Notes: generated by a model not told the origin, from the sequence alone. Counted from the stretch's first letter, positions 45,174 through 55,150 are shown. The stretch is 64,000 nt of DNA from Massilia sp. PAMC28688 (GCF_019443445.1 NZ_CP080378.1:1426001-1490000), one strand, 5' to 3'. A program made the numbers and translations.

Positions 45174-46592
45174 CTAAGCAAGCGGCAGCACCACAGTGGC
45201 CACGGCGCCGCCGTGTTCGCCATTTGCCACACTTACACTGCCACGGTGCAGGGCCACGGCTTCTCGCACAAATGGCAGGCCGAGCCCGGTACTGCGGGCG
45301 CCGTCCGGCCGCGGCAGGGAATAGAAGCGCTCGAACAGCCGCTCCTGCGCAAACGGGGGAATCCCTTCGCCCTCGTCACGCACCGTGATCACGGCGCTGT
45401 GATCGAGCCGGGACACTGTCAGCGCGATCTTGCCGCTCTGGGGTGAAAAATCGATGGCGTTATCGAGCAGGTTGCCCAGCGCCTGGCGCAGCAGCAGCGC
45501 GTCGCCGGGCACCGTCAGGTCGTCCGCCGTCAAGGACAAGGTGAGGTCACGCGCGGCAAGGCGCGCGGCGCAATCGTCCTGCACTTGCGCTGCCAGCTCG
45601 CGCAGACTCACCTGCCCCGGCGCGTCCAGGTGCTGCTGCTTTTCCACGCGAATCAGCGCCAGCAGCTTGTCGATCAGCTGCTTCTGGCGCGCGTTCTGGT
45701 TGAGGATGTTGGACAGGAAGTGCGCGCGTTCGTGCGCCGGCATCTCTTCGCGCATCAACTCGGCCGAACCCTGGATCGCGGCAATGGGGCTTTTCAGTTC
45801 GTGGGCCATGGTGTGCATCAGTTCTTCCACGTACTCCTTGCCTTCGAGCTTTGCACGCATGGCGGCCAGCGCCCGCCCCAGCCGGCCAAACTCATTGTTA
45901 CCCAGGTCCGGCAGCGCCACCTTCTTGCCTTCTTCGACGGCGGAGATATACAGCATCAGTTTGTTGAGCGAATGCGACAGCCACCACGCAAATGCCGCAC
46001 CGATCAGGAGCGACATGATCAGCAACAGCGCGCCCCGCTCACGGATCACTTTCTGGCTGCGCTCCACGAACGGCTGCACCGCCAGATTGGGCTTGGCCAC
46101 GGTGAGCACACCGATGATGCGGTCACCATCCTTGACCGGCGCCGCCACATGCATGACAGTGCTGTTTTCGTCGTAGCCGGCGCGGGTACTGCGCGCGCCA
46201 TACTTGCCGCGCAAGGTGAGGTACACATCGTTCCAGCGCGAATAGTCACGCCCCACGTCCTGGCCTGCCGAATCGTAGATGACGATGCCGCGCGTATCGG
46301 TGATGTAGAAGCGCAGCGCCACGTCGGGCCTGGAAAAGCCAGCAATGCGCACATCCACCGTGCGCTTGCGCAGCGCGTTGATGCGGCTGATGACAACCGA
46401 TTCACTCAGCGTACCGGCCTTGACGTCGTCGGCGAGAATGACCGCGAGCAGATGAGCGGTGTCCACCAGCGCATCTTCCTGCGTGGCGCGGACGCCCGGC
46501 TTGACCTGCTGCACAAACACGGTCAGCAGGAACCACGCGGCCAGTCCCACGATGAGGAAGTAGCCGAGCAGGATGCGCAGGCCGATTTTCAT
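45174..46592 (-). CDS. creC: Sensor histidine kinase CreC
   Basis: 472 residues. Membrane segments at about 7-27 (LLGYFLIVGLAAWFLLTVF) and about 190-210 flank a periplasmic sensor domain. A HAMP-like linker follows. The H-box is MHTMAHELKSPIAAIQGSAE, the N-box GNLLDNAIDFS and the G-box DEGEGIPPFAQERLF. It phosphorylates CreB. It overlaps creB by 4 nt. creD, its usual neighbour, is missing directly downstream and lies beyond the island at 24342-25727. Confidence 0.92.
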   Translation of the reverse strand: MKIGLRILLGYFLIVGLAAWFLLTVFVQQVKPGVRATQEDALVDTAHLLAVILADDVKAGTLSESVVISRINALRKRTVDVRIAGFSRPDVALRFYITDTRGIVIYDSAGQDVGRDYSRWNDVYLTLRGKYGARSTRAGYDENSTVMHVAAPVKDGDRIIGVLTVAKPNLAVQPFVERSQKVIRERGALLLIMSLLIGAAFAWWLSHSLNKLMLYISAVEEGKKVALPDLGNNEFGRLGRALAAMRAKLEGKEYVEELMHTMAHELKSPIAAIQGSAELMREEMPAHERAHFLSNILNQNARQKQLIDKLLALIRVEKQQHLDAPGQVSLRELAAQVQDDCAARLAARDLTLSLTADDLTVPGDALLLRQALGNLLDNAIDFSPQSGKIALTVSRLDHSAVITVRDEGEGIPPFAQERLFERFYSLPRPDGARSTGLGLPFVREAVALHRGSVSVANGEHGGAVATVVLPLA

Positions 46593-47269
46593 GCGCGCAG
46601 CAGGCTGTATCCCATACCACGGTGCGTGTGGATCGGATCGGTGGCGGGATCGATCAGGCGCAATTTGGCGCGCAGGGACTTCACGTGCGCATCCACTGTG
46701 CGGTCCAGCGTGTCCGGCGCATCAGCCCATACGCGGTCCATCAGCTGGGCGCGCGAAAGCACGTGGCCGGGATGCTCCAATAGTGTCTTGAGCAGCAGGT
46801 ATTCGTAGCGCGTCAGGTCGAGCGTGTGGCCACAGTAGATGATGCGCGCCTCCAGCGCCCGCAGTTCGAAGCGTGCCGGCGCCGGGGCGGGCACGGGCGC
46901 CGGGGCCAGGCGCCGCAGCACCACGCGGATGCGCGCCACCAGTTCCCGCGGCGAGAAAGGCTTGGTCACGTAATCGTCGGCGCCAATTTCAAGACCGACG
47001 ATGCGATCGATTTCGTCGCTGCGCGCCGTCAGGAAAATCACCGGCACATTGGAGAACTGGCGCAGCGAACGGCATACCTCGAAGCCGTTCATGTCCGGCA
47101 GGCCCACGTCAAGCACGATCAGCGCGGGCGCCGCATCACTGCGCAACAGTTCCAGCGCCTGCTGACCAAGCGCCACATGGACGGGCGTGAAACCGTCCGT
47201 GCGCAAGGCGTAGGCAATGCTGTCGGCAATCGCCAGTTCGTCTTCGACAATGAGGATGGTGCCGGGCAT
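46589..47269 (-). CDS. creB: Response regulator CreB
   Basis: OmpR-type regulator of 226 residues from the ATG at 47269; TTG at 47284 is less likely. The receiver has ILIVEDELAIADSI and phospho-acceptor VLDVGLPDMNGFE, with LTAR and KPFSPREL. A winged-helix DNA-binding domain ends in VWADAPDTLDRTVDAHVKSL. In other bacteria it controls creD. It is the first gene of the creBC pair. Confidence 0.93.
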   Translation of the reverse strand: MPGTILIVEDELAIADSIAYALRTDGFTPVHVALGQQALELLRSDAAPALIVLDVGLPDMNGFEVCRSLRQFSNVPVIFLTARSDEIDRIVGLEIGADDYVTKPFSPRELVARIRVVLRRLAPAPVPAPAPARFELRALEARIIYCGHTLDLTRYEYLLLKTLLEHPGHVLSRAQLMDRVWADAPDTLDRTVDAHVKSLRAKLRLIDPATDPIHTHRGMGYSLLRA

Positions 47270-47355
47270 CGCTTGACCTATCAATGTAAAGCGCCAGTAT
47301 CACGGCTGCCTGCGCATGCGTCAATGAATCCCGCGGCCACGCAGGCTGGCGGGTT

Positions 47356-47799
47356 TCACTTTTCCTGCAACAGAATTTGCACGTCCCGCGAATAGCCAGG
47401 CGCGGTCATGGTCAGCGTCGTGCCAATGCCGCCCACGGTGGTGTAATTGCCCTGCGCCGAGCCTTTTACCTGGCGCGTCTCGTAGACCATGCCGTCAAAC
47501 ACCAGCGTGAGCGCGGGCCGCTGGAAGGTGCCCGTCACGGTGATGGGAACGGCGGCCGGTGCACTTTCTTCCTTCATGGTGCCGGTGCCGCTGACCTGCC
47601 CATTGCTGCCTTCCTGCAGCCGGAATTCCAGCCGAATCGCATTGGGACCGTTGACAATGCCGGTCCAGTCGCCCGCCACCGATTGCAGCGTGGCGTTGAG
47701 CGAATTGTTGATGTCCTGCTCGGTCGGCCCGCCGCCACCACCACACGAGGAAGTCAGCAGCGCGACTGTTAGTCCGGTGGCAATTGATAAGCGGCGCAT
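47356..47799 (-). CDS. Small lipoprotein of unknown function
   Basis: 147 residues from the ATG at 47799, which has GAGGAG upstream. MRRLSIATGLTVALLTSSCG is a lipoprotein signal with a lipobox (LTSSC) and a glycine run after it. The mature part has beta-strand-like segments (DWTGIVNGPNAIRLEFRLQE). It may be an outer-membrane lipoprotein. It precedes creB but has its own spacing (about 87 nt), so no clear operon. Confidence 0.75.
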   Translation of the reverse strand: MRRLSIATGLTVALLTSSCGGGGGPTEQDINNSLNATLQSVAGDWTGIVNGPNAIRLEFRLQEGSNGQVSGTGTMKEESAPAAVPITVTGTFQRPALTLVFDGMVYETRQVKGSAQGNYTTVGGIGTTLTMTAPGYSRDVQILLQEK

Positions 47800-48020
47800 G
47801 GCGTTGTCTCCTCGTGAATTGGCGTTGGCAGGCAATTATATGTGCAGCCAGGCACGTTGCATAAAAATTTGGCATTCGGCGCCTGCCCCTTGGCGAACCT
47901 GACGCCTGAGGTCCAGACAGAAGCCGCTGCATGTATGATGTCCGCCATCGGTGCACGGGCTTTCATACCGTGGCCGGGGTACGTTCACTGTTGACCGCAC
48001 GGTTGGAGACCGATCCAGGT

Positions 48021-48980
48021 ATGAATGCAAAGAGAAATGATGTTCCCGCCGCCGACTTCCAGTCGCCCGTGACGGCGTTTGCCGAGTCGCCGCTGGGAGG
48101 GACGCTGCTCAAGGTGCTGGCAGAAGGCTCGGCTGCCAATCGTGCCATTGCCGACTACCTGCTGCGCAACCAGATCAGGGTCACGGCATGGGGCATCGAA
48201 GAACTGGCGGAACACTGCAAGGTCTCCACCGCCAGTATCAGCCGCTTCGCGCGTGACATCGGTTTCAAGAATTATTCGGCCATGCGCAACGAGGTGGCAC
48301 TCACGCTGCAGTCAGTGCTGCAGCCGGTGGAAAAGCTGCGCAACAATATCGGACGTCCGGCCGGCGGCACCCATCCCGCGCTCGAAAGCCTGGAGTACGC
48401 CGCAGCAAACCTCAACGCCTGCAAGCAGTCGCTGGACGCGGCGCAGCTCGACGCCATTGTCAGCGCCCTGTCCAAGGCACGCACCGTGTACGTGATGGGA
48501 TTTGGCCTGTCATCCCAGCTGGCGGCAATGCTGGCACTGCACCTGCAGCCCTTCTGCCAGCATGTCATCGACGTGGCCGGCCAGGGCGGGACCGAGATCG
48601 CGGCCGGCCACCTGGCCCATATCACGGAGCGCGATGTGCTGGTGGTGATCTCGTTTCCCCGCTATTCGCTGGACGTGATCCGCCTGACAGGGTTTGCGCG
48701 CGAGCGCAATGCGTGCATCGTATCGATCACCGATTCGCCGGCTTCGGCGCTGGCCGGCCTGGCCACGCATGCAGTCTACGCCCAGAGCGAGCATCCGGTC
48801 CTGCCAAGCAGCGCAACCGCGGCCATGGCGATCATCGAAGCACTGGTTGTGGCGCTGATGGTGTCGAACAAGGAAAACGTGGCCAAGGCAGCACGGCTGA
48901 CCGATGCGCTGTCGGCGTGGCTGTACGGACCAGACGCGGGTGCGGGACAGCGCCGGCCGTCTCGATCAAGCGGAGACTGA
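48021..48980 (+). CDS. RpiR/MurR-family transcriptional regulator
   Basis: 319 residues from the ATG at 48021. The N-terminal HTH (IADYLLRNQIRVTAWGIEEL, then CKVSTASISRFARDIGFKNY) is typical of RpiR regulators. The C-terminal SIS domain (MGFGLSSQLAAMLALHLQPF, DVLVVISFPRYSLDVIRLTG) binds phosphosugars. It may sense a sugar phosphate; a target gene is not evident from neighbours. It converges on the gene at 49006. Confidence 0.88.
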   Translation: MNAKRNDVPAADFQSPVTAFAESPLGGTLLKVLAEGSAANRAIADYLLRNQIRVTAWGIEELAEHCKVSTASISRFARDIGFKNYSAMRNEVALTLQSVLQPVEKLRNNIGRPAGGTHPALESLEYAAANLNACKQSLDAAQLDAIVSALSKARTVYVMGFGLSSQLAAMLALHLQPFCQHVIDVAGQGGTEIAAGHLAHITERDVLVVISFPRYSLDVIRLTGFARERNACIVSITDSPASALAGLATHAVYAQSEHPVLPSSATAAMAIIEALVVALMVSNKENVAKAARLTDALSAWLYGPDAGAGQRRPSRSSGD

Positions 48981-49005
48981 CCGGCCCTTTGCTTATGCTG
49001 TCCCG

Positions 49006-49407
49006 CTAACGCTTGATTCCCAGCTGCGCCGGCGCATGCACCACCTTGTCGGTGAAGGTGATGCTGTGTACACCCTGCTGACAATGGGGGCCATCATTGC
49101 TGCGAAACTGCAGCTTGATGCTGGCATCGGCTCCCTTGACGCGCAGGGTGATCATCTCTGTCGAAGGCTGGCCTGCCTCCACCGCCCTGGCCTCGACATC
49201 GACATCGGTCGAGGCCACGCCAGTCATGACGACATTGATGCGCCGGCGTTTGACGATGTCTTCGCTGTCGTAGCAGCCGTGGAAGTACTTCACTTCATGA
49301 ACTCCCGGCGTGGCGCGGAATACATAATCCTGCTTGACCGATGCGCTGGCCGCCGGCGCCAGAAGGACGGCCGCCGACAGCACCGCCAGTGTGAAAACTC
49401 GTTGCAT
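49006..49407 (-). CDS. Small secreted protein
   Basis: 133 residues from the ATG at 49407, with AAGGAG upstream. A signal peptide (MQRVFTLAVLSAAVLLAPAA, cut after SAS) is followed by an all-beta-like domain with two cysteines (HGCYDSED, PHCQQG). Family not recognised. It follows the S51-like gene on the same strand with a 26-nt gap, so they may be co-transcribed. Confidence 0.75.
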   Translation of the reverse strand: MQRVFTLAVLSAAVLLAPAASASVKQDYVFRATPGVHEVKYFHGCYDSEDIVKRRRINVVMTGVASTDVDVEARAVEAGQPSTEMITLRVKGADASIKLQFRSNDGPHCQQGVHSITFTDKVVHAPAQLGIKR

Positions 49408-49433
49408 GATCTTCTCCTTGTGATGAGCCGCGC

Positions 49434-50807
49434 TCATTTGGTCGCCCATGCGCCGTTGTTGGAACTCCAGTAGCCGGTGGTGCCGCCGCTGCCGGTCCAG
49501 TTGACGAGATTGAAGCTGTTGGCGCCCGTGGCGGTGCCTGGCACCTTGTACACCCGCAGCGCGTCGCCTGCGCGATACCAGGTCAGGGGCGTTGAAGGCT
49601 GCAGCACTTCAGGACTGTTGGTGCCGCGCACAAAAAGTGCATTGCCGGTGCCGTACACCCGCGCTGCGCCTGCCGCATCAATCGCCACGGCCGTGTTTTC
49701 ATCCGCACCCACGCCGCTCATCGCGGCCCACCCAGCACCGTAGTTATAGATGCTGCTTGCCATGAAGGTCGCGAGCCGCGGCTGCCGGTTGCGCTCGGTG
49801 AAGTGGGTATCGGTCACCAGGTTGGCCAGGAGCGGATTGGCGAGAAAGCTGTTGCCAATCGTGACCGCGGTGGGATTCTGGAGCACTGCCGTGGTATCAG
49901 GCGCGCCGCCCGGATGGTAGTACTGCCCCAAAATAGCCATGCCGGCGCTGGTGCCGCCCACGGGCGCGCGCTTGGTGCCGATCAGGTAATTGAGGGCGTT
50001 GCCGACGCCCTGCCCTTTGAAGTAATTGATGTAGTCGGCCTGGTTGCCGCCGGCCATGAAGACCGCGCCAGCATTCTTGATGGTTTGCACCACGCAGGCG
50101 TCGTTGGCCTGGGTGGTGTTGGTGATCAGGAGGGTCTGGACCGAGTTGACGCCCCCAAGTCCGTAGATGTACTCGTTGTAGGCATTGGTACCAGTGGAAC
50201 GCAGCACCACGAAGTCGCCACCGCCTGCGCGCGCGATCATCCATTTAATGGCTTCATCCACGTCCGGGCCGCCACCCATCATGACCGTGCCGCCGATGGT
50301 GGTGCTGGCCTTGGGCGTCGCGTTGCCTGTCTTGCCGAGATTGACCTTGCTTGGCAGCGTGCACGCCGTTGGCGTACCACCGCCGCCGCCCGGGAGCGTG
50401 ACATTGAGGCTGTACGACCCTGTGCCGGCGTAGCGCTTGACGCGCAAATAGTAGGTGCCGGTGGAAGTGGCGTTGTAGCTGCCTGTTTCGGGATTGCTGG
50501 AAGTGGAACGATAGGCCACGTAGCTGCCCGTTGCCTTGTACAGATACCAGTCTAGATCGATCCCGGCCGCGTGCGACATGCTGATTGAGATTGTCCCTGT
50601 AGCGGGGACTTCAAACCGGAACCAGTCGTAGTCGCTGCTGGAACTGATCGTGCCGGATACGGCCGTTCCCGAGCACAGGCCAGAATTGGCCTGCGTGTCG
50701 GTATTGTTGGGTTCTGTTTCGGTTGCAAGGCAGGCTGCCAACGCCGTATTGCCCAGTGCTAGTGCACTTAGTAGCGACAGTTTCCTGACCAGATTTTTTG
50801 TCTTCAT
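49434..50807 (-). CDS. Secreted S51-type peptidase (cyanophycinase-like) with PPC domain
   Basis: 457 residues. Signal peptide (LSLLSALALGNTALA). Next a PPC pre-peptidase domain (about 32-140; DWFRFEVPATGTISISMSHA, YYLRVKRYAGTGSYSLNV). Then an S51 hydrolase fold with FMAGGNQADY and the nucleophile motif GGTSAGMAI. S51 enzymes include cyanophycinase and dipeptidase E. Secretion with a PPC domain suggests an exported form that acts on peptides outside the cell. It is the leading gene before 49006. Confidence 0.85.
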   Translation of the reverse strand: MKTKNLVRKLSLLSALALGNTALAACLATETEPNNTDTQANSGLCSGTAVSGTISSSSDYDWFRFEVPATGTISISMSHAAGIDLDWYLYKATGSYVAYRSTSSNPETGSYNATSTGTYYLRVKRYAGTGSYSLNVTLPGGGGGTPTACTLPSKVNLGKTGNATPKASTTIGGTVMMGGGPDVDEAIKWMIARAGGGDFVVLRSTGTNAYNEYIYGLGGVNSVQTLLITNTTQANDACVVQTIKNAGAVFMAGGNQADYINYFKGQGVGNALNYLIGTKRAPVGGTSAGMAILGQYYHPGGAPDTTAVLQNPTAVTIGNSFLANPLLANLVTDTHFTERNRQPRLATFMASSIYNYGAGWAAMSGVGADENTAVAIDAAGAARVYGTGNALFVRGTNSPEVLQPSTPLTWYRAGDALRVYKVPGTATGANSFNLVNWTGSGGTTGYWSSNNGAWATK

Positions 50808-51193
50808 TGTTGTTGTCTCCGCTATTGCCGGACTACGGTCGCGGTCCGGATTCTTCTTTTCTGCTGTTGCGCAATGGCCTTGTTGCCCACCTCCTTTGAT
50901 GCAAATATTTATTCACACACCGGTTCAGTGAAAGGATTTTTACACAAATATACGGCAAACATGTTCGCCGCTCCAGCGTTTTTCCATTCGTGTTGAAATA
51001 CGCCACAGTGTCAAAGGCGATGCAGCAGCGGCTACCGCCGCCGTCGCCGCGGGCGAGTTGGTCAGAAAGGAAAGCGCAATGACCAGTTCATCGCTACGGC
51101 TCTGCGCTATGCGCCAGCGATTCGGCTGGCGGTGCGATGATTCCCGTTTGTTCGGATCGTCTGCGCCGGGTCACCCGCGCGGGCCGTTTCCGC
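50808..51193. other. Intergenic region upstream of the S51-type gene
   Basis: 386 nt with no convincing gene. It has a TATATT-like -10 candidate on the minus strand near 50955 without a clear -35, and a small CCGGAC/GTCCGG hairpin at 50828-50849 in the S51 leader. The right half runs toward the 51194 gene and shows nothing more. Confidence 0.4.
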
Positions 51194-51496
51194 TCAATCG
51201 TCGAAATCACCCCAGTCGTAACCTGTGTCGCTTGCGTCACATAGATCCATGTCGGCATCGCAGCCCTCGCCATGCTCACAGAAGATCCAAAGGAACACGG
51301 ACGCGGTGACCGCGAAGACGAGGGCGCATGCGGCAACGGTTGCGGCGATTTCGCCAAGAGACCAGGACACAAAGTGCGGTCCCACGGCAATCGTGCCGAC
51401 GAGTGCCCCCAGTAGTCCCGCATAGAATGCTCCGCTACTCAGAAATGTCGCTGGTGAAGGCTTCTTGCATAGTTCACAGACGGTAGCGCGGCCCAT
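51194..51496 (-). CDS. Small membrane protein with CxxC motif
   Basis: 100 residues from the ATG at 51496 (GGGAG upstream). MGRATVCELCKKPSPATFLS carries a CxxC that may bind zinc. Two membrane segments follow (AGLLGALVGTIAVGP, ATVAACALVFAVTASVFLW), then an acidic tail (DADMDLCDASDTGYDWGDFD). No known family. A single gene between the S51 region and the DUF2784 gene. Confidence 0.65.
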   Translation of the reverse strand: MGRATVCELCKKPSPATFLSSGAFYAGLLGALVGTIAVGPHFVSWSLGEIAATVAACALVFAVTASVFLWIFCEHGEGCDADMDLCDASDTGYDWGDFDD

Positions 51497-51636
51497 AAAA
51501 ATCTCCCTGTTGGCACAACGATGATTGGGTGAAGCTGTACCCAATGTAGTGCAAGCCAAGGAATAAGTAAAACATCATTTTATGATCACCACCATTCAGA
51601 AAATGGATATCTTGGGAGTGTGACGGTGGGCCGCTG

Positions 51637-52053
51637 TCAGGAGCGGCCCCGGCGCGGCGGGACCAGCACCCAGCTGACCAGCACAAGCAGCGCGAATAAG
51701 GAATAGGCTGCAATAAACACCCAGGACGGTGCTTCAAAGAACAGCAGCTCGCGCAGCCAGAAGGCAATGAAGTCACCTTCATAGGTCAGCTGCCCACCGC
51801 GCAGGCGCAGCCAGAGTTCAAGCGTGGTCAGGGGGCAGACGATACCGAGCCATGCCTCCATGGCGACGTAGGCAATGGCGGCCAGGTGCATGGCGCGGAA
51901 CCAGAAGTTGCGCACCCATGCCCATCCCAGCCAGCCGCCCATCAGCGTCAGGATCAGTGCGCCAATAATGAACAACACCACCCCCACATGCGCAACAAGC
52001 ACGGCATTGGCGAGGACAATATAGGAGTCAGGAGAGAGGGTCACGCTTGCCAT
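51637..52053 (-). CDS. DUF2784-family membrane protein
   Basis: 138 residues from the ATG at 52053. The four-segment layout matches the DUF2784 family: VLANAVLVAHVGVVLFIIGA, MHLAAIAYVAMEAWLGIVCP (with the conserved CPLTTLE segment), RELLFFEAPSWVF and LFALLVLVSWVLVP. Function unknown. It lies downstream of the rpsJ copy at 52185 but is separated from it by a terminator. Confidence 0.85.
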   Translation of the reverse strand: MASVTLSPDSYIVLANAVLVAHVGVVLFIIGALILTLMGGWLGWAWVRNFWFRAMHLAAIAYVAMEAWLGIVCPLTTLELWLRLRGGQLTYEGDFIAFWLRELLFFEAPSWVFIAAYSLFALLVLVSWVLVPPRRGRS

Positions 52054-52090
52054 TGTAAGCGCCTGTGGGCGTGGACGGCAGGCACGCCAC

Positions 52091-52149
52091 CCTTGAAACA
52101 AACGGGGCCGGACCCGTGCGCAGCATGTGCGACGTAGTCCGGCCCCGTT
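52091..52149 (-). terminator. Terminator after rpsJ copy 1
   Basis: A perfect 13-bp stem (52101-52113 with 52137-52149) is followed on the minus strand by the T-rich GTTTGTTTC. It lies just beyond the rpsJ stop (52185) and ends the single-gene transcript. Confidence 0.75.
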
Positions 52150-52184
52150 ACCTCCGCGCAGTGCCGCGCGGATGGTGAGAAGAC

Positions 52185-52502
52185 TTATTGCAGCTTGATT
52201 TCGACGTCCACGCCAGCTGGCAGGTCCAGCTTCATCAGTGCGTCAACAGTCTTGTCGGTTGGGTCAACAATGTCCATCAGGCGCTGGTGGGTACGGATCT
52301 CGAACTGGTCGCGCGAGGTCTTGTTCACGTGCGGGGAACGCAGCACGTCAAAACGCTGGATGCGGGTTGGCAGTGGAACCGGACCCTTGACGACGGCGCC
52401 GGTACGCTTGGCGGTCTCGACGATTTCCAGGGCGGACTGATCGATCAGCTTGTAATCGAAAGCCTTGAGGCGAATACGGATCTTCTGGTTTGCTGCGGAC
52501 AT
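52185..52502 (-). CDS. rpsJ: 30S ribosomal protein S10, copy 1
   Basis: S10 of the 30S head; it also joins NusB in transcription antitermination. It has 105 residues. The sequence equals that of the copy at 55278 except residue 4 (Ala instead of Pro). Conserved blocks are [20 protein letters not shown] and [20 protein letters not shown]. It has its own promoter-like upstream DNA and terminator, while rplC, its normal neighbour, is about 38.8 kb further on. Confidence 0.97.
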   Translation of the reverse strand: MSAANQKIRIRLKAFDYKLIDQSALEIVETAKRTGAVVKGPVPLPTRIQRFDVLRSPHVNKTSRDQFEIRTHQRLMDIVDPTDKTVDALMKLDLPAGVDVEIKLQ

Positions 52503-52584
52503 GGTAATTCCTTCAAAGAGCGAACCGGGCGGGGTGCACCGGCAATAAGTAGGGAGCCTGTCTGCCATTTCGGGCAGGGCGCAC

Positions 52585-52590
52585 AGTATA
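52585..52590 (-). promoter_or_regulatory. Candidate -10 element for rpsJ copy 1
   Basis: On the minus strand a consensus TATACT lies 83 nt upstream of the rpsJ start. No convincing -35 is at the right distance, so the promoter is only a candidate. Confidence 0.35.
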
Positions 52591-52758
52591 TCCTGTTTCA
52601 AGCCTGAAATTTCATCCCCACCGATATTTGTTTTCGGCGCATCAATCCGCCACGCGCCGGCTATGCCGATTTCGCGGTAATGACGACGACGCCGGCACAA
52701 GACAGCGGCTGCAAGCTCGTGCAACCTTGCTGGTTTGTTAAATTTATAGAGGTTGAGA

Positions 52759-54657
52759 ATGACAGGTAAAACGATGCGCCTGGCCGCTGCGCTGTTGCTG
52801 GCCGTGGCCAGCCTGGGTGTCCAGGCGGGCATTCCGTACAACAATCACGCTTACAACTTCCAACAGCCGAGCGGCGAAGTGTTGCGCGTGCTTGTGGACG
52901 GCAATGACTACTATGCGGAAGAACGGACCGCCGACGGTGCCTTGATCATTTACGACCCGGCGAAGAAGGGGTTTTGCTACGCGCACGTGAATGCGGCGGG
53001 CACTGCCCTCGTTTCCACGGGCGTCCTGGCGAGCAATGCGCAGCTGCGCAGCATGAACGGCAAGATGGACAAGCAGCCGGGCCTGAGCACTGCGGCAAAG
53101 GCATTGAAGGCACGCCAGCGTTATCAAAAGCTGCACGGGCATGCGCCAGAGGCGGCCAATGACAAGCTGCGCAAGGCTTCCACGCAGGCCGCATCAACGG
53201 GCATGTCGCCCATGGCGGTCGCCACTGGCGCCATGCGTGGCCTTACCGTCATCATCGACTTCTCCGACGCGCCGGCGACGATCAGCCAGGCACAAGTGTC
53301 GTCCTTCCTCAATGATGTGCCCTACACCGGCTTCGGCAATGCCCAGTCCGTACGCGGCTACTTCCAGAGCGTTTCGGGCGGCAAGCTCGACTACCAGAAT
53401 ACGGTCACCCGCTACTACCGGGCGCGGCGTCCCAAGTCCTATTACGCCGATGCCAGTTTGGATTCGGGCGTGCGCTCGCAAGAGCTGATCACCGAGGCCC
53501 TGAACTGGCTGAAAGCGCAGAACTTCGACTTCGCCACGCTCAGCAGGGACAGCTACAACCGCATCAAGGGCCTCAACTTTTTTTACGCCGGCCAAGCCAA
53601 CAGTCCGTGGGCCAAGGGCTTGTGGCCGCATATGGGAACTTTGTGGCCCCAGTTCTGCTCGAACGGTATCTGCACCAACACCTACCAGATTTCCGACATG
53701 GGGCCGCAGCTGGCTATCGGCACCTTTGCCCACGAAACGGGCCATCTGCTCATGGACTGGCCAGACTTGTACGATTACGACGGCAGCTCAGAAGGATCGG
53801 TGGCCGACTTTTGCCTGATGGGCACCGGTGGCGTGGGTTACCAGAGCCAGTTCCGGCCAGTGCCGCCCAACGGATTCTTTCGTTATCTGTCCGGCTGGGC
53901 CAGTGTGACCGAACTCAATCCCGCCATCAACCGCACGCCGCCCACCGGGCGCTTGAGTCATACCTCGGGCAGCCACTCCCTGTATCGCTGGAGCAATCCG
54001 GGTAACCCAAGTGAAGCGTTTTATGTGGAAGCCCTGCACAAGAGCGACCAGAACCTGTATCAGCCGGACCAGGGCCTGGCCATTTTCCACACCGACCCGA
54101 GCGGTGACAACAGCAGCGAGTGGAAGCCCTATGTGCAGATGGAACACGCCGATGGGCGGCGTGATCCGGAGTACAACGTGAACCGCGGCGACGCAACGGA
54201 TCTGTTCGACGGCGCCGCCACCAAGAGTTTCAGCGACACGCTGCCCAATGCCCTGACGGCGCGCGGCACCAACTCCAAATGGTCGAATGGCTATGGCTCG
54301 GGACTGGCGCTCCATAACATCAGCACGCCGGCCAGGACGATTTCCTTTGATGTTGGCGCAGCCGGGGCCGGTGTGAGTTACACCGGTTCGCTGGCAGCCG
54401 GGGCCCGCGTCATCCACCCTGCTCCCTGGTTCGAATACGCGGGCGGCACCATCAAGGCCACCCTGATCGGACCGTCGACGGCCGACTTCGATTTGCTGCT
54501 CGAACGCTGGAATGGCAGCGCCTGGGCGAAGGCGGCTGCAAGTGAGTCGCACACATCGAGCGAAGTGATTTCCTACGCGGCGTCGGCCGGCTACTACCGG
54601 ATCACCGTGTATTCCTACAGCGGTTCCGGGGCCTACAAGCTGCTTGTCTACAAGTAG
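52759..54657 (+). CDS. Secreted M6-type (immune inhibitor A-like) metalloprotease with PPC domain
   Basis: 632 residues from the ATG at 52759, after AGAGG; TTG at 52753 is an alternative. Signal peptide [20 protein letters not shown] (cut near QAG). A propeptide follows, then the M6 catalytic domain (about 165-430) with the zinc motif HETGH in [19 protein letters not shown]. The C-terminal ~100 residues look like a PPC domain ([40 protein letters not shown]). It would act outside the cell. It lies alone between the two rpsJ copies, diverging from copy 1. Confidence 0.9.
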   Translation: MTGKTMRLAAALLLAVASLGVQAGIPYNNHAYNFQQPSGEVLRVLVDGNDYYAEERTADGALIIYDPAKKGFCYAHVNAAGTALVSTGVLASNAQLRSMNGKMDKQPGLSTAAKALKARQRYQKLHGHAPEAANDKLRKASTQAASTGMSPMAVATGAMRGLTVIIDFSDAPATISQAQVSSFLNDVPYTGFGNAQSVRGYFQSVSGGKLDYQNTVTRYYRARRPKSYYADASLDSGVRSQELITEALNWLKAQNFDFATLSRDSYNRIKGLNFFYAGQANSPWAKGLWPHMGTLWPQFCSNGICTNTYQISDMGPQLAIGTFAHETGHLLMDWPDLYDYDGSSEGSVADFCLMGTGGVGYQSQFRPVPPNGFFRYLSGWASVTELNPAINRTPPTGRLSHTSGSHSLYRWSNPGNPSEAFYVEALHKSDQNLYQPDQGLAIFHTDPSGDNSSEWKPYVQMEHADGRRDPEYNVNRGDATDLFDGAATKSFSDTLPNALTARGTNSKWSNGYGSGLALHNISTPARTISFDVGAAGAGVSYTGSLAAGARVIHPAPWFEYAGGTIKATLIGPSTADFDLLLERWNGSAWAKAAASESHTSSEVISYAASAGYYRITVYSYSGSGAYKLLVYK

Positions 54658-54741
54658 CGCAAGCGAATCATTTCGCCTGAAGTAACAATGCCGCAGCCCG
54701 TATGGCGGGGTGCGGCATGTGCATTGCGCAAACCGGTCGAC

Positions 54742-55107
54742 TTACTTCAGGGTCCACACATACTGGACAGGCTGCCATGACCTGACCGCCTCGCCACCTT
54801 TAATGGCCGGGCTGAACCGGCATTTGGCAATGGCTACGCGCGCTGCCTCGTCAAGGTCGGCATGGCCGCTTGAGGTCTTGACCTTGGCATCCTCGGTCTT
54901 GCCGTCGGTGCCCACCAGGAAGGCAACAGTCACGGTGCCCTCGCGCTTGTTGGCCAGCGCGTCCTTGGGGTACATGGGCTTGGCGCAGCTATTGAAATCA
55001 GCGACGGCCGGGCGGTCGGCGTCGGCAGCCAGCGCAGGCGCCGCGCAGCCTGCCAGGGCCAGCAGCACAGCCGGGGCCAGCATAAAACGGTGGGGTAGTT
55101 GCAGCAT
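54742..55107 (-). CDS. TonB C-terminal domain protein, exported
   Basis: 121 residues from the ATG at 55107 (GAGGAG upstream). MLQLPHRFMLAPAVLLALAG is an export signal with a possible lipobox (ALAGC). The mature part has the TonB CTD pattern: YPKDALANKREGTVTVAFLV, VKTSSGHADLDEAARVAIAK and FSPAIKGGE. Because it lacks the long proline linker and the cytoplasmic anchor, it is not a classical energising TonB. It lies between the two rpsJ copies. A small palindrome (55151-55168) lies upstream. Confidence 0.82.
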   Translation of the reverse strand: MLQLPHRFMLAPAVLLALAGCAAPALAADADRPAVADFNSCAKPMYPKDALANKREGTVTVAFLVGTDGKTEDAKVKTSSGHADLDEAARVAIAKCRFSPAIKGGEAVRSWQPVQYVWTLK

Positions 55108-55150
55108 GATGATCTCCTCTAATGGTTGGTGTAGAAGTAGAATATCTTGT

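Noticed and set aside
52585..52608. Full sigma70 promoter for rpsJ copy 1
   Set aside because: A good -10 is there, but no -35 at 16-18 nt. Listed only as a candidate -10.
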